Positions 8,937-17,774 of a DNA stretch of 64,000 nt are shown here, piece after piece (within the stretch, counting starts at the first letter, position 1; the number at the start of each line of letters is the position of its first letter). Source of the DNA: Leucobacter sp. UT-8R-CII-1-4 (GTDB lineage Bacteria > Actinomycetota > Actinomycetes > Actinomycetales > Microbacteriaceae); the NCBI RefSeq assembly GCF_030010235.1, contig NZ_JASCRS010000006.1:21196-85195 (forward strand). The letters run 5' to 3'. The position numbers were made by a program, and so were the translations under genes. The notes under the pieces were generated by a model. It saw only the letters and a list, made by a program, of their open reading frames with translations. It had not been told where the DNA came from and made no database searches.

Positions 8937-9676
8937 TGATTGCTGCAACCGCTTCTCAGCCGCTCCAGGTCGAGGGTACACACAACTTTCGAAGCGCAGG
9001 CGGATACGCCACATCAGAAAGCCTCATTCGAGCGAATGGGCTGTTCCGCTCAGATGCGCTGCACCGACTCAGTGAAGTTGGCCAACGTCAGCTTGCCGAA
9101 CACGGCATTGTGCGCGTCATTGACCTGCGAGATCGAAACGAACTCGCGCACGCACCCAACGCAATCGGCGGTGTTACTACCGAATCTGTGCACCACCCCA
9201 TCTTCGATGCCGACGGGTTACCCAGTGGATTCGGGCCAACCTCGATCAGCGAGGTGTATCGGTACATGGTTGAGGAGCGCACCGAGCGAATCGTGGGTGC
9301 CGTTCGACTCATCGCCGATGCTCCCGAAGGTGGCGTGCTTGTGCACTGCACCGCAGGCAAAGATCGCACCGGCATCGTCGTGGCATCGGCCCTCACCGCC
9401 GTCGGAGTCTCGCGTGAGCAGGTAATTGCCGACTACGCGTCGAGCGGCCAGAATCTCTCGGGTGAATGGGCCGAGCAGATGCTCGCCTCGGCGACCGAGC
9501 GGTTCGGTGAGCTCGATGAGAACACTCGTGAATTGATGGTGGCAAGCCCGGCTGCCGCTATCGACGAGACCTTGAATCTGATCGAGGATCGCTTCGGGAG
9601 TGTCGAGCAGATGCTACTCAGCAACGGTTTTGACGACGCCGCACTTCTGCGCTTGCAACACCGCCTCGTTGCCTGA
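8936..9676 (+). CDS. Tyrosine-type protein/lipid phosphatase
   Basis: 246 residues from the ATG at 8936, which overlaps the upstream stop (TAATG) and so suggests translational coupling. The cysteine phosphatase P-loop HCTAGKDRTG is at 137-146 (nucleophile Cys138, Arg144), in the Y_phosphatase3 family that includes mycobacterial PtpB. The start NFRSAGGY and the VIDLRDRNE segment near 61-69 also fit this family. Members act on phosphotyrosine and often on phosphoinositides. No signal peptide. Being inside an uptake operon with a phosphodiesterase suggests a metabolic dephosphorylation role rather than signalling (inference). Confidence 0.92.
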   Translation: MIAATASQPLQVEGTHNFRSAGGYATSESLIRANGLFRSDALHRLSEVGQRQLAEHGIVRVIDLRDRNELAHAPNAIGGVTTESVHHPIFDADGLPSGFGPTSISEVYRYMVEERTERIVGAVRLIADAPEGGVLVHCTAGKDRTGIVVASALTAVGVSREQVIADYASSGQNLSGEWAEQMLASATERFGELDENTRELMVASPAAAIDETLNLIEDRFGSVEQMLLSNGFDDAALLRLQHRLVA

Positions 9677-9717
9677 AACAACACCTCGTTACCTGAACAC
9701 CGCTTCGTCGCCTGACA
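9656..9717 (+). repeat. Three imperfect ~20-bp tandem repeats at the phosphatase gene end
   Basis: The last codons and stop of the phosphatase gene (CGCCTCGTTGCCTGAAA) are repeated downstream as CTCGTTACCTGAA and CTTCGTCGCCTGACA. Units start near 9656, 9679 and 9698. It looks like slippage or duplication of the gene's 3' end. No function is evident. Confidence 0.65.
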
Positions 9718-9796
9718 ACCGGCGGCAAGACAACCTCACTCTCTTTCTTTCAGCACGAAGTCGCAATCACGGCTTCAAACCCCAAAAGGAGCAGCC

Positions 9797-10711
9797 ATGT
9801 CTGCATCATCATTTCCAGAGCCTCAGCATCCAGAAGCTGAGCACTTCATTCTTCACCTGAGCGACACCCACTTCGTAGGCGGCACCGATCTGCTTCACGG
9901 CGCGGTCGACAGCGACGCAAATCTGAAGCGGCTCTTCCGTGACTTTGCCGAAACCCAGGCACGACCCGAAGCCATAGTGTTCACCGGCGACCTCGCCGAC
10001 ACCGGTGACGCCGATGCTTACCGCAGGCTACGCGCGCTCGTCGAGCCGGCAGCCGCTGAGATTGGCGCTCAGGTGATCTGGGTCATGGGCAATCACGACA
10101 CCCGCACCCCGTTTCGCAAAGAATTGCTCGACAGTGATGCTGGCGAGGAGAGCGTTGACATGGTCTACGACGTCAACGGACTCCGCGTAATTGCCCTCGA
10201 TTCAACCGTGCCAGGCCAGCACTATGGTGAGATTAGCGAGGCCCAGTATGAGTGGCTGGCGGAGGTGCTTGACGCACCAGCGCCACACGGCAGCATCATT
10301 GCTCTGCACCACCCGCCAGTGCCGAGCCTGCTTGAGCCAATCTCTTTCGTTGAGCTTCGCGATCAGGCACGCTTTGGCGAAGCCATTCGGGGCACCGATG
10401 TTCGCGCAGTTCTTGGCGGGCACCTGCATTTCAATACCTTCAGCGAAATTGGCGGCGTTCCAGTATCGGTTGCTTCAGCTACCTGTTACACGCAGGATCT
10501 GAATGTCGCAAAGGGTGGAATGCGGGGCCAGAACGGGGCCCAGGGCTTCAACCTGGTGCACCTCTACGAAGACCGTGTAATGCATACCGTCGTGCCAATC
10601 GGAGAGTTCTCGACCGTCTACGAAATGACCTCGAAGCAGCTTGCCGCGTTCTCACGCATGAGCGAGGCCGAGGTTGCCGAGGCAATGGCGAAGCACAGCA
10701 AGAAGCACTAG
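9797..10711 (+). CDS. Class III metallophosphodiesterase (CpdA/GpdQ-like)
   Basis: 304 residues with all five metallophosphoesterase motifs: SDTHF near 24, GDLADTGD near 61, MGNHDTR near 95, LHHPP near 167 and GGHLHFNTF near 209. No signal peptide is seen, so it is probably cytosolic. The family splits cyclic nucleotides (CpdA) or glycerophosphodiesters (GpdQ); sequence alone does not decide. Its place between the binding protein and the permeases of an Ugp-like importer makes a glycerophosphodiester or similar imported phosphodiester a plausible substrate (inference). AAAGGAG sits 7 nt upstream of the ATG. Confidence 0.92.
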   Translation: MSASSFPEPQHPEAEHFILHLSDTHFVGGTDLLHGAVDSDANLKRLFRDFAETQARPEAIVFTGDLADTGDADAYRRLRALVEPAAAEIGAQVIWVMGNHDTRTPFRKELLDSDAGEESVDMVYDVNGLRVIALDSTVPGQHYGEISEAQYEWLAEVLDAPAPHGSIIALHHPPVPSLLEPISFVELRDQARFGEAIRGTDVRAVLGGHLHFNTFSEIGGVPVSVASATCYTQDLNVAKGGMRGQNGAQGFNLVHLYEDRVMHTVVPIGEFSTVYEMTSKQLAAFSRMSEAEVAEAMAKHSKKH

Positions 10712-10793
10712 CTCCCGTTTGGTGGTGGTCGCCCTCCCGGCGGCCGCCACCAGCGGGCACTCACCACTCCCACTTTGCAGATCGGAATGACGG

Positions 10794-11768
10794 TTGTTTA
10801 CCGAAGTACTCCCGCAATCGAAGAGCGCACAAAACAGTGCCTCAGCGGCTCCGCCCGAAGACGAAAATAAGCTCACCCGCCGCAAGGCCCGCGGATTTCA
10901 GTTCGCACCCTACCTCTATGTGCTGCCGGCGGTGGCGCTCCTCATCGTCTGGACCTATGCGCCACTGTTGCAGACCGTGGAGCTTTCGTTCTACGACTGG
11001 AACATGCTGCCTACCCAGCCGAAGGTTCCGGTTGGCTTCGATAATTATGTTGAGGTCATCACCCTGCCCGAGCTGCAGCAGGCGCTCCTGAACACCGTGC
11101 TCTACATTGCCGGGTTCCTTTTGCTGTCAGTTGCACTGCCGGTCGTTTTCGCTCTGATTTCTCGACGCGTCGCAGGCAAAGCGAAGACCATCTACCAGGC
11201 GCTCATCTTTGTTCCGTTTCTGGTCACTCCGGTTGCAACGAGTGCGATTTGGCGCTGGCTCTTTGCTCCAGAGGGCGGCACCATTCCCGCGGTGGCACGT
11301 TTCTTCGGTGTCGAAATGGGCGACGTCTTTCGAGACCCGAACTCATCCATGCTTGCGGTAATGGTGATTGTTGGCTGGCAGATGCTCGGTTTTGGGGTAC
11401 TTGTCGTGTCGGCAGGGTTGGCAGGGATCAGCCCTGACTACGCACACGCAGCTGGAGTTGATGGCGCGACCGAACGACAGATCACCTGGCGAATCACGCT
11501 GCCGCTTCTGTCGCCCTCGCTCGTGTTCCTCTCACTTATGACCATTCTGCTTTCTGCTCAGTGGACCTTCCCGATCATTGATCTTGCAACCCAGGGCGGG
11601 CCAAGCGGATCATCAACCAATATTTACTATTTGCTCTATCAATTTGGCTTCCGCAACTTCGATGCAGGATTGTCGTCAGCCGCAGGCGTGCTGTTCTTCA
11701 TTGGTTTTGGCATCATCGCGTTCATCTTCGTAGAGCTCACCGAGAAGCTCAGCTTTCACGACAACTAA
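10794..11768 (+). CDS. Carbohydrate ABC transporter permease, UgpA/MalF type
   Basis: 324 residues, six hydrophobic helices. The cytoplasmic EAA loop is recognisable (near 210: YAHAAGVDGATERQITWRI, then LPLLSPS). The best start is TTG 10794 with GGA 7 nt upstream; the ATG at 10787 is out of frame. It forms the translocation pore with the next gene's product, using the ATPase encoded at the operon's head. The hydrophilic N-terminus of about 40 residues precedes the first helix, common in MalF-like subunits. Confidence 0.92.
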   Translation: MFTEVLPQSKSAQNSASAAPPEDENKLTRRKARGFQFAPYLYVLPAVALLIVWTYAPLLQTVELSFYDWNMLPTQPKVPVGFDNYVEVITLPELQQALLNTVLYIAGFLLLSVALPVVFALISRRVAGKAKTIYQALIFVPFLVTPVATSAIWRWLFAPEGGTIPAVARFFGVEMGDVFRDPNSSMLAVMVIVGWQMLGFGVLVVSAGLAGISPDYAHAAGVDGATERQITWRITLPLLSPSLVFLSLMTILLSAQWTFPIIDLATQGGPSGSSTNIYYLLYQFGFRNFDAGLSSAAGVLFFIGFGIIAFIFVELTEKLSFHDN

Positions 11769-11777
11769 GGCTGCATC

Positions 11778-12680
11778 ATGGCATTCACGCTTGTTTCTCA
11801 ATACCAGCTCCCCAGTACGGGAGCGCATTCAAATCTCGATACCGCGGCGGCCACGCTAGCGAAAGCGCGAAGCAAACGACGCTTGGGCTTAATTCCCGCC
11901 CTCGTGTTACTCACGGTGCTTGCGATTATCTCGATCTTTCCGATCTATTGGATGTTCGTCACAGCGTTTCGACCGAGTGAAGAAATGCTTTCTACGAACC
12001 CATTGCCCGGGCCATTTAGTCTCGAAAACTTTGAGTACGTCTGGAACACCATCCCGATCCTTGGAATGCTCGGCAACACCTTCGCTATGGCTCTCGGCCT
12101 CGCGTTCGGACAATTGATGATCGCGATCCTCGCTTCATATGGCTTCTCAAGGTGGAACTTCAGGGGCCAGAAGATCCTCTTTCTCCTCTTTGTGGGCTCC
12201 TGGCTTGTTCCCTTTCAGGTCACGATGATTCCCAACTACGTGTTGATTTCACGGATGGGTCTATTGAACACGGTGCTCGGTGTCGTGGTACCGCAGCTCG
12301 CCGCTGCATTCGCGGTGATGATGCTGAAGCAGCACTTTGATTCATTTCCACGTGAGCTCTACGAAGCTTCCGATATGGACGGCCGCGGATCGTGGCGCAC
12401 GCTGTGGGAGGTCGTCATCCCAAATCTTCGGCCTGCCCTCGCGGCACTTGGCATCATGCTCTTTATTAGCGCGTGGAACGAGTACCTGTGGCCATCTTTG
12501 ATTCTGCGGCAGTCTGATGCACTGATTCAGGTTGGTATTCGCAGCTTCCTTGGTGCTGAAGGCAATAACTGGGGCGCAGTCATGGCGGCGAGTGCCCTCG
12601 CCTGTCTACCGATTTTCTTGATCTACATTTTCTTGCAGCGCTATGTCGTTGATGCGTTTGTGAGATCGGGTCTGAAGTAA
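11778..12680 (+). CDS. Carbohydrate ABC transporter permease, UgpE/MalG type
   Basis: 300 residues, six helices, with the EAA loop LYEASDMDGRGSWRTLWEVV (about 194-213) followed by IPNLRPAL. The FRPSEEMLSTNP segment after helix 1 is typical of MalG-like subunits. It begins 9 bp after the upstream permease stop and closes the operon; a long hairpin follows. The N-terminal 40 residues are poorly conserved-looking, so a later start is possible, but none has a better ribosome site. Confidence 0.92.
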   Translation: MAFTLVSQYQLPSTGAHSNLDTAAATLAKARSKRRLGLIPALVLLTVLAIISIFPIYWMFVTAFRPSEEMLSTNPLPGPFSLENFEYVWNTIPILGMLGNTFAMALGLAFGQLMIAILASYGFSRWNFRGQKILFLLFVGSWLVPFQVTMIPNYVLISRMGLLNTVLGVVVPQLAAAFAVMMLKQHFDSFPRELYEASDMDGRGSWRTLWEVVIPNLRPALAALGIMLFISAWNEYLWPSLILRQSDALIQVGIRSFLGAEGNNWGAVMAASALACLPIFLIYIFLQRYVVDAFVRSGLK

Positions 12681-12685
12681 TCACA

Positions 12686-12739
12686 AACGTGAGCGGGGCG
12701 CTCAACCTTAAAATTCTGGTTGAGCGCCCCGCTCACGTT
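12686..12739. terminator. 22-bp perfect hairpin after the transporter operon
   Basis: Two perfectly complementary 22-nt arms (12686-12707 and 12718-12739) around a 10-nt A+T-rich loop. No T-tract follows, which is common in actinobacterial terminators. It separates the plus-strand operon from the convergent nei-type gene. Confidence 0.75.
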
Positions 12740-12780
12740 CACTACCTAGCACGCATTACCGATGGCGTCTTCGAAGCGGC

Positions 12781-13785
12781 CTAACTCTGGCAGCCAGCAC
12801 ACCAATACAGTTTGCGATTGCCCATTTCTTCGAGCGTAATATTCGTGCCACAGCGTTTGCAGGGTGTTCCCTCAAGTTTGTAGACCCAGTGCCGCTCATC
12901 ACGATCACGCAGCGCCAGTTCGTAGGCTTTGCCCTCGAGACCGTCGATTGTGATCATTTGACCAACAGTGATCCCGACATCAAGCAAGTGCGCCCAATCG
13001 TCCCAAAGCACTTCAAGCGTTGAGCGCGAAATCGTGTTCGCCGGTGTGTGCGGATCAATCCCGGCACGAAAGAGCAGCTCAGCACGATACACATTGCCGA
13101 TACCTGCAAGCACAGATTGATCCATCAGCACCAGGCCAATTGGCGTGCGCTTGGCGATGGCCCGGTCAATGAATCGATCACGCTCTGCCGTCGTGTTTGC
13201 ATTCGCAGGGTCTGGCCCCAGCCGCTGCAGCACCTTATTGACGCCCTCCGGGGTCAACACTTCGCAGGCGGTCGGCCCGCGAAGGTCGGCGCACACGGTA
13301 TCTGTCAGCAGGCGAACTCGCACCTGCCCGACCGGTTCCGGCGGAAACGCGCGATCGTCTTCGCTTTCTTTGTCGTGCTCAGCCATGCGCACGCGTGCGC
13401 GACGCGGCGCACCAATTGAGGCGACCGAATCCTCGCCCTCGTTATCGATCGGTGCAGCACCACTTGGCCGGGAGTGCTCCCCCGTTTGGCCAAGCTTCGA
13501 ATGGCCGGGGGTGTAGCCATGAATTTGAATCGTTGGATCGACCCGCACATCACCCGCAAAATCCCAGGCGCCATAGATGCCAAGATGAACTCGCAGCCAA
13601 TCGCGCTCCTCAAATTCAAGGAACATCTGTTTGCCGACTGCACGAGCATCGGTCATGATCTGACCGTTCAGTTGCTCCGCGCCCTCAGCAAAACGACCCT
13701 GCGGGCTCGTGATTTCGGCGCTTTTACCTACGAAGTTGGCAGCAAATTGCCGCGCAATTCGATGTACGGAATGCCCCTCAGGCAT
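12781..13785 (-). CDS. Fpg/Nei family DNA glycosylase (Nei2-like)
   Basis: 334 residues. The N-terminus MPEGHSVHRIA places the catalytic Pro2-Glu3 right after the start Met, as in endonuclease VIII (Nei2 of mycobacteria). The helix-two-turn-helix segment (DQSVLAGIGNVYRAELLFRAGI) and a C-terminal zinc finger (CKRCG near 305, CAGCQS at the end) complete the fold. It excises oxidised pyrimidines and cuts the abasic site. Unusual is an acidic/polar insertion of about 50 residues (roughly 95-150) between the beta-sandwich strands. It starts 2 bp after the rpiB stop, so the two are co-transcribed. Confidence 0.93.
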   Translation of the reverse strand: MPEGHSVHRIARQFAANFVGKSAEITSPQGRFAEGAEQLNGQIMTDARAVGKQMFLEFEERDWLRVHLGIYGAWDFAGDVRVDPTIQIHGYTPGHSKLGQTGEHSRPSGAAPIDNEGEDSVASIGAPRRARVRMAEHDKESEDDRAFPPEPVGQVRVRLLTDTVCADLRGPTACEVLTPEGVNKVLQRLGPDPANANTTAERDRFIDRAIAKRTPIGLVLMDQSVLAGIGNVYRAELLFRAGIDPHTPANTISRSTLEVLWDDWAHLLDVGITVGQMITIDGLEGKAYELALRDRDERHWVYKLEGTPCKRCGTNITLEEMGNRKLYWCAGCQS

Positions 13786-13787
13786 GG

Positions 13788-14282
13788 TTAGACGTCTGCT
13801 CCAACGTACTTGCCCTCAATTGCGCCGGTGCGCTCGTATTCACCAAGCTGTGAGATACGGCGAACGTGGCGCTCATCACCCGGGAAGGGGGTCGCGATAA
13901 AAAGATCGATGAAGCGGATCGCTTCGTCGACCGAATGCTGACGAGCGCCAATAGAGATGACGTTTGCATTGTTGTGCTCACGAGCGAGCTCGGCGGTTGA
14001 ATCGTTCCAGACGAGTGCGGCGCGAATGCCCTCAACCTTGTTCGCAGCCATCTGCTCACCGTTACCCGAACCGCCAAAAACAACGCCGAGCGCCTGCACG
14101 CCGTTGGATTCGTCCTGTGCGACGCCAAGAGCAGCATTGATGCAGAACGATGGGTAGTCGTCGAGCGCATCGTATTCCTGTGGGCCGTGGTCGATCACCT
14201 CGTGCCCCTGCTCACGCAGATGCTGCTGCAACTGCTGGCTGAATTCGAGACCTGCGTGATCGGTAGCAACGTGAATGCGCAT
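13788..14282 (-). CDS. rpiB: Ribose-5-phosphate isomerase B
   Basis: 164 residues, normal length. MRIHVATDHAGLEF, the FGGSGNGEQMAANKVEGIRAAL stretch and the NNANVISIGAR segment match RpiB/LacAB isomerases of actinobacteria. It interconverts ribulose 5-phosphate and ribose 5-phosphate in the pentose phosphate pathway. The usual catalytic cysteine of E. coli RpiB is replaced in the GGSGNGE loop, as in mycobacterial RpiB, where a glutamate takes over (E in GNGE). GGGAG lies 8 nt before the ATG. Operon with the downstream nei-type gene. Confidence 0.95.
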   Translation of the reverse strand: MRIHVATDHAGLEFSQQLQQHLREQGHEVIDHGPQEYDALDDYPSFCINAALGVAQDESNGVQALGVVFGGSGNGEQMAANKVEGIRAALVWNDSTAELAREHNNANVISIGARQHSVDEAIRFIDLFIATPFPGDERHVRRISQLGEYERTGAIEGKYVGADV

Positions 14283-14320
14283 AATGCTCCCATCCTAGCT
14301 GCCCGCGTATGCTGCCGTGC

Positions 14321-14368
14321 CTTCCCGTCACCCTGCGGTCGCGAAGCAGATCGCAGGGTGACGGGAAG
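14321..14368. terminator. 17-bp perfect hairpin between DsbA-like gene and rpiB
   Basis: Arms 14321-14337 and 14352-14368 are perfect complements around a 14-nt loop. It lies 17 bp past the stop of the DsbA-family gene and 39 bp before the rpiB start, fitting termination of the former. Confidence 0.75.
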
Positions 14369-14384
14369 AGAGCCGCGGCGGAGC

Positions 14385-14987
14385 TTAGAACTGCGGGCCG
14401 ACGGTGCGGCCGCGCTTGAGTTCGTAGAAGCCGGGAACGCTCGCGGCAGCGCGAATGCCGTCCCACAGCTGAAGCGCCAGATCCCCCGTTGGAGCGGGCG
14501 TCACTACTGGACCGAAGAACGCGACACCATCGATCGAAATAATCGGAACGCCCACATTTGGTCCGGCAATGTCGAGTGCGTGCGCGGTGTTTTCACGCAG
14601 AACGGCATCAAATCGTTCGTCGTCGGCAGCAAGATCGAGCTGACCGCTGAAATCTACCTCGCCGAGCGACTCGGTAATAATGGCATCCCAATCCTCACGG
14701 TCACCAGGATGAATTCGTGTGCCGAAAGCGGTGTAGAGCTTGCCGACCACATCTGGCCCATAGAGTTCTTCGGCGGCAACGGCAACGCGGCCCATACGCT
14801 GGCCCTGCTTCATGCCTTCGGCGTGATCGCCAGGGTCATTGCCTTCGTTAATGATTGCAAGGCTCACTGGATGCCAAGCAACCTCGAAACCGCGAACTTC
14901 CGCGACTTCAGAAATCCATCGGCTGGTCATCCAGCACCAAGGACAAATCGGGTCAAACCAGAACTCTACTTTTGGCTGTGCACTCAT
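14385..14987 (-). CDS. DsbA-family mycothiol-dependent oxidoreductase (Rv2466c-like)
   Basis: 200 residues, thioredoxin fold with active site CPWC at 15-18 in WFDPICPWCWMTSRW, the signature of the actinobacterial Rv2466c group. Rv2466c uses mycothiol and reduces or activates nitro compounds and protects against oxidants. There is no signal peptide, so it is cytosolic. The cis-Pro segment (VGVPIISIDG) is near residue 145. The start ATG lies 6 nt after a TAGGCT -10 box and lacks a ribosome site, so it is probably leaderless. Presence of this family suggests a mycothiol-making organism. Confidence 0.92.
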   Translation of the reverse strand: MSAQPKVEFWFDPICPWCWMTSRWISEVAEVRGFEVAWHPVSLAIINEGNDPGDHAEGMKQGQRMGRVAVAAEELYGPDVVGKLYTAFGTRIHPGDREDWDAIITESLGEVDFSGQLDLAADDERFDAVLRENTAHALDIAGPNVGVPIISIDGVAFFGPVVTPAPTGDLALQLWDGIRAAASVPGFYELKRGRTVGPQF

Positions 14988-14993
14988 AGGGCC

Positions 14994-14999
14994 AGCCTA
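14994..14999 (-). promoter_or_regulatory. -10 box of a leaderless promoter (DsbA-like gene)
   Basis: On the minus strand TAGGCT is followed by 6 nt and then the ATG at 14987. No Shine-Dalgarno sequence is present. Confidence 0.6.
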
Positions 15000-15191
15000 G
15001 ACCGCGAATCTGCGCCACAGCTAGTGAGTTACGGGGCAAGACACCAAACGGCTCAGCCCAGGGCGAACAGGGCAATTGCGAGGGCAATATCGAGGCTCAG
15101 ATCAGTTCTCAGGCATAAGGTTGATTCATCATCATTTCGCTGTGCGGCCGACACAATCGACCGCCGTCAACCTCTACACGATGGAGATGCA

Positions 15192-17774
15192 GTGCCAGGA
15201 ACAAACCTCACCCGCGCCGAAGCCCAACAGCGCGCAGCAACGATCAGTACTCAGAGCTATGAAATCGCGCTCGACCTGACCCGCGGTGCAGAGCACTTCG
15301 GCGCCGAAACCACCGTTCGATTCACTGGCACCCCGGGCGCTGATACCTTTATCGACGTCATTGCAGCAGCAGTGCACAGTGTCACACTGAATGGCCGCTC
15401 GCTCGATCCTGCAGAGGTTTTTGCAGACTCACGCATCACGCTGCCCGGGCTTGAGGCCGACAACGTGCTGACAATCGTGAGCGATCAGATTTACATGAAC
15501 ACCGGTGAGGGCCTGCACCGCTTTGTTGATCCTGCTGATGGTGAGGTCTACCTCTACTCACAGTTCGAGGTGCCAGATTCGCGCCGCATGTACCCGGTGT
15601 TTGAGCAGCCTGATCTCAAGGCCACCTTCCAATTCACCGTTACCGCGCCAGCGCGTTGGCACGTGGTGAGCAACCAGTCGACTCCTGAACCGGTTGCTGC
15701 CGGTGAGGTTGAGAATGCGCTCGGCACCGGCACGACCGAGCAGGTAGCGACCTGGTCGTTCGCACCAACTCCAATCATGTCGAGCTACATCACCGCGCTG
15801 ATCACCGGCCCCTACCGTGTAGTGCGAAGTGAACTCACCAATGCTGCTGGCCGTACCATTCCGCTCGGTGTGTTCTGCCGTGAATCGCTCGGCGAGTACC
15901 TCGATGCCGACTACATCTTTGAGAAGACCCGGCAGGGATTTGAGTTTTTCGAGCGCGAATTCGGTTACCCGTACCCATTCGAAAAGTACGATCAGTTGTT
16001 TGTACCCGAGTACAACATGGGCGCGATGGAGAACATTGGCGCAGTTACCTTCACCGAGTCGTACGTGTTCCGCAGCCAGGTGACCGACGCGATGCGCGAG
16101 CGCCGCGTGATCACCATTCTGCACGAGCTTGCACACATGTGGTTCGGCGATCTGGTCACCATGCGCTGGTGGAATGATCTCTGGTTGAACGAGTCGTTCG
16201 CCGAGTACATGTCGACCCTTGGCGTTGCCGAGGCAACCGAGTGGAGCGACTGCTGGACCACCTTTGTTGCCAGCGAAAAGTCGTGGGCCTACCGTCAGGA
16301 TCAGCTGCCATCGACGCACCCCATCGTTGCCGAGATTCGTGACCTCGAAGACGTCATGGTGAACTTTGACGGAATTACCTACGCGAAGGGTGCCTCCGTA
16401 TTGAAGCAACTCGTCGCGTGGGTTGGCCGCAAGCCCTTTATGCAGGGTGTACACGAGTACTTCATGAAGCATGAATACAGCAACACCGAGCTGACTGATC
16501 TGCTCACCGAGCTTGAGACTCAGAGCGGTCGCGACCTGAGTGACTGGTCGAAAAAATGGCTTGAGACCGCTGGCGTCAATACGCTTCGCCCGACTTTCGA
16601 GCTTGACGCCGAAGGTAACTACGCAAGTTTTGCTATCGATCAGACCGCGATCGAAGAGTACCCAACTTTGCGACCACACCGAATTGCTGTTGGTCTCTAC
16701 GAACTGCGAGATGGCGCGCTCGTGCGTACCCAGCGCTTGGAGCTCGATGTTGATGGAGCGCGCACCGAGGTTGCTGAGCTTGTCGGGGTGAAACAGCCAG
16801 ATCTGCTGCTGCTCAATGACGACGACCTGAGCTACACCAAGATTCGTCTTGACGATCGTTCCCTCGAGACCGCGGCGGCGCACCTCGGCGGTTTTGAGAG
16901 TTCGTTGGCGCGTTCGCTCGTCTGGGGCACCCTTTGGGACCAGACTCGCGACGCTGAGCTGCCAGCTTCGCGCTTTGTCGATATCGTGCTCGCGCACATT
17001 TCGACCGAAACGAACTCGACTGTGCTTCGCACCCTAATTGGCCAGCTGATTCTTTCAGCCTCAAGCTACGTGGTGCCGGAGCGTCGCGCAGAGACTCTCG
17101 AGCGTGTGGCAGACGGGTTCCTCGCGCTTGCGCTTGAGGCAGCTCCGGGCAGCGATCTTGAGTTCCAGTTCGTGAAGGCGTTCGCGCAGCTTGCTTCGAC
17201 GCCGGATCAGCTCGACTCTGTGCTTGAGATTCTTGAAGAGCGTTCGGCGCTCAAGGGCCTCGACATCGACACCGATCTTGGTTGGGAATTGCTGATTTCA
17301 CTTGCCGCAGGCGGCCGTGCCACCGCGGAGGAGATTGACGCGGCTCTGGCCGACGATCGCACCGCAAGCGGCAACCAGTCTGCTGCGCACGCCCGCGCGG
17401 CGTTGCCGACTGCTGCAGATAAGCAGCGCGCATGGGCTTCAGTCTTTGACGAGGCTGGCCTGCCGAACGCCATCGTTCGCGCCAGTGGTCTTGGCTTCTT
17501 GCGGGCGCACGATCCGGCGCTCTTGACTCCGTTCATTGCACCGTTCTTCGATTCGCTGCTGGGCATCTGGGAGAGCCGTAGTCACGCGATCGTTGAGGAG
17601 ATTGTTGACGGCTTCTACCCGTCTCCGCTGGCCAACGAAGCGCTGCGCGCGGCTACCGCTGCTTGGCTTGAAGCGAACCCGAGCGCTGCCCCAGCGCTGC
17701 GCCGCATGATCGTTGAGCACCTTGCAGGTGTTGATCGCGCGCTCGCAGCTCAGGCAGCTGACGCGAAGGCCTAA
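15192..17774 (+). CDS. pepN: Aminopeptidase N (M1 family)
   Basis: 860 residues from GTG 15192, chosen because GGAG lies 5 nt upstream and homology (NLTRAEAQQRAATI) begins at once; the open frame extends further upstream but crosses the antisense DsbA-like gene. GAMEN is at about 277-281, HELAHMWFGD (zinc site HExxH) at about 311, and the third ligand in NESFAEY about 19 residues later. The C-terminal ERAP1-like helical domain is complete. This cytosolic zinc enzyme removes N-terminal amino acids from peptides. Its stop overlaps the MscS gene start (TAATG), so the two are coupled. Confidence 0.96.
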   Translation: MPGTNLTRAEAQQRAATISTQSYEIALDLTRGAEHFGAETTVRFTGTPGADTFIDVIAAAVHSVTLNGRSLDPAEVFADSRITLPGLEADNVLTIVSDQIYMNTGEGLHRFVDPADGEVYLYSQFEVPDSRRMYPVFEQPDLKATFQFTVTAPARWHVVSNQSTPEPVAAGEVENALGTGTTEQVATWSFAPTPIMSSYITALITGPYRVVRSELTNAAGRTIPLGVFCRESLGEYLDADYIFEKTRQGFEFFEREFGYPYPFEKYDQLFVPEYNMGAMENIGAVTFTESYVFRSQVTDAMRERRVITILHELAHMWFGDLVTMRWWNDLWLNESFAEYMSTLGVAEATEWSDCWTTFVASEKSWAYRQDQLPSTHPIVAEIRDLEDVMVNFDGITYAKGASVLKQLVAWVGRKPFMQGVHEYFMKHEYSNTELTDLLTELETQSGRDLSDWSKKWLETAGVNTLRPTFELDAEGNYASFAIDQTAIEEYPTLRPHRIAVGLYELRDGALVRTQRLELDVDGARTEVAELVGVKQPDLLLLNDDDLSYTKIRLDDRSLETAAAHLGGFESSLARSLVWGTLWDQTRDAELPASRFVDIVLAHISTETNSTVLRTLIGQLILSASSYVVPERRAETLERVADGFLALALEAAPGSDLEFQFVKAFAQLASTPDQLDSVLEILEERSALKGLDIDTDLGWELLISLAAGGRATAEEIDAALADDRTASGNQSAAHARAALPTAADKQRAWASVFDEAGLPNAIVRASGLGFLRAHDPALLTPFIAPFFDSLLGIWESRSHAIVEEIVDGFYPSPLANEALRAATAAWLEANPSAAPALRRMIVEHLAGVDRALAAQAADAKA

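Noticed and set aside
12686..12739. Inverted repeat as an insertion-sequence end
   Set aside because: Only a single hairpin between convergent genes, with no transposase or target duplication; a terminator explains it.
14187..15191. 335-codon N-terminal extension of aminopeptidase N
   Set aside because: It runs antisense to the DsbA-like gene, shows no family homology, and the GTG at 15192 has a ribosome site and the expected protein length.
15558..16997. 479-codon open frame antisense to pepN
   Set aside because: It lies wholly opposite an intact aminopeptidase N with all motifs; long antisense frames are expected in GC-rich coding DNA, and its protein has no recognisable features.
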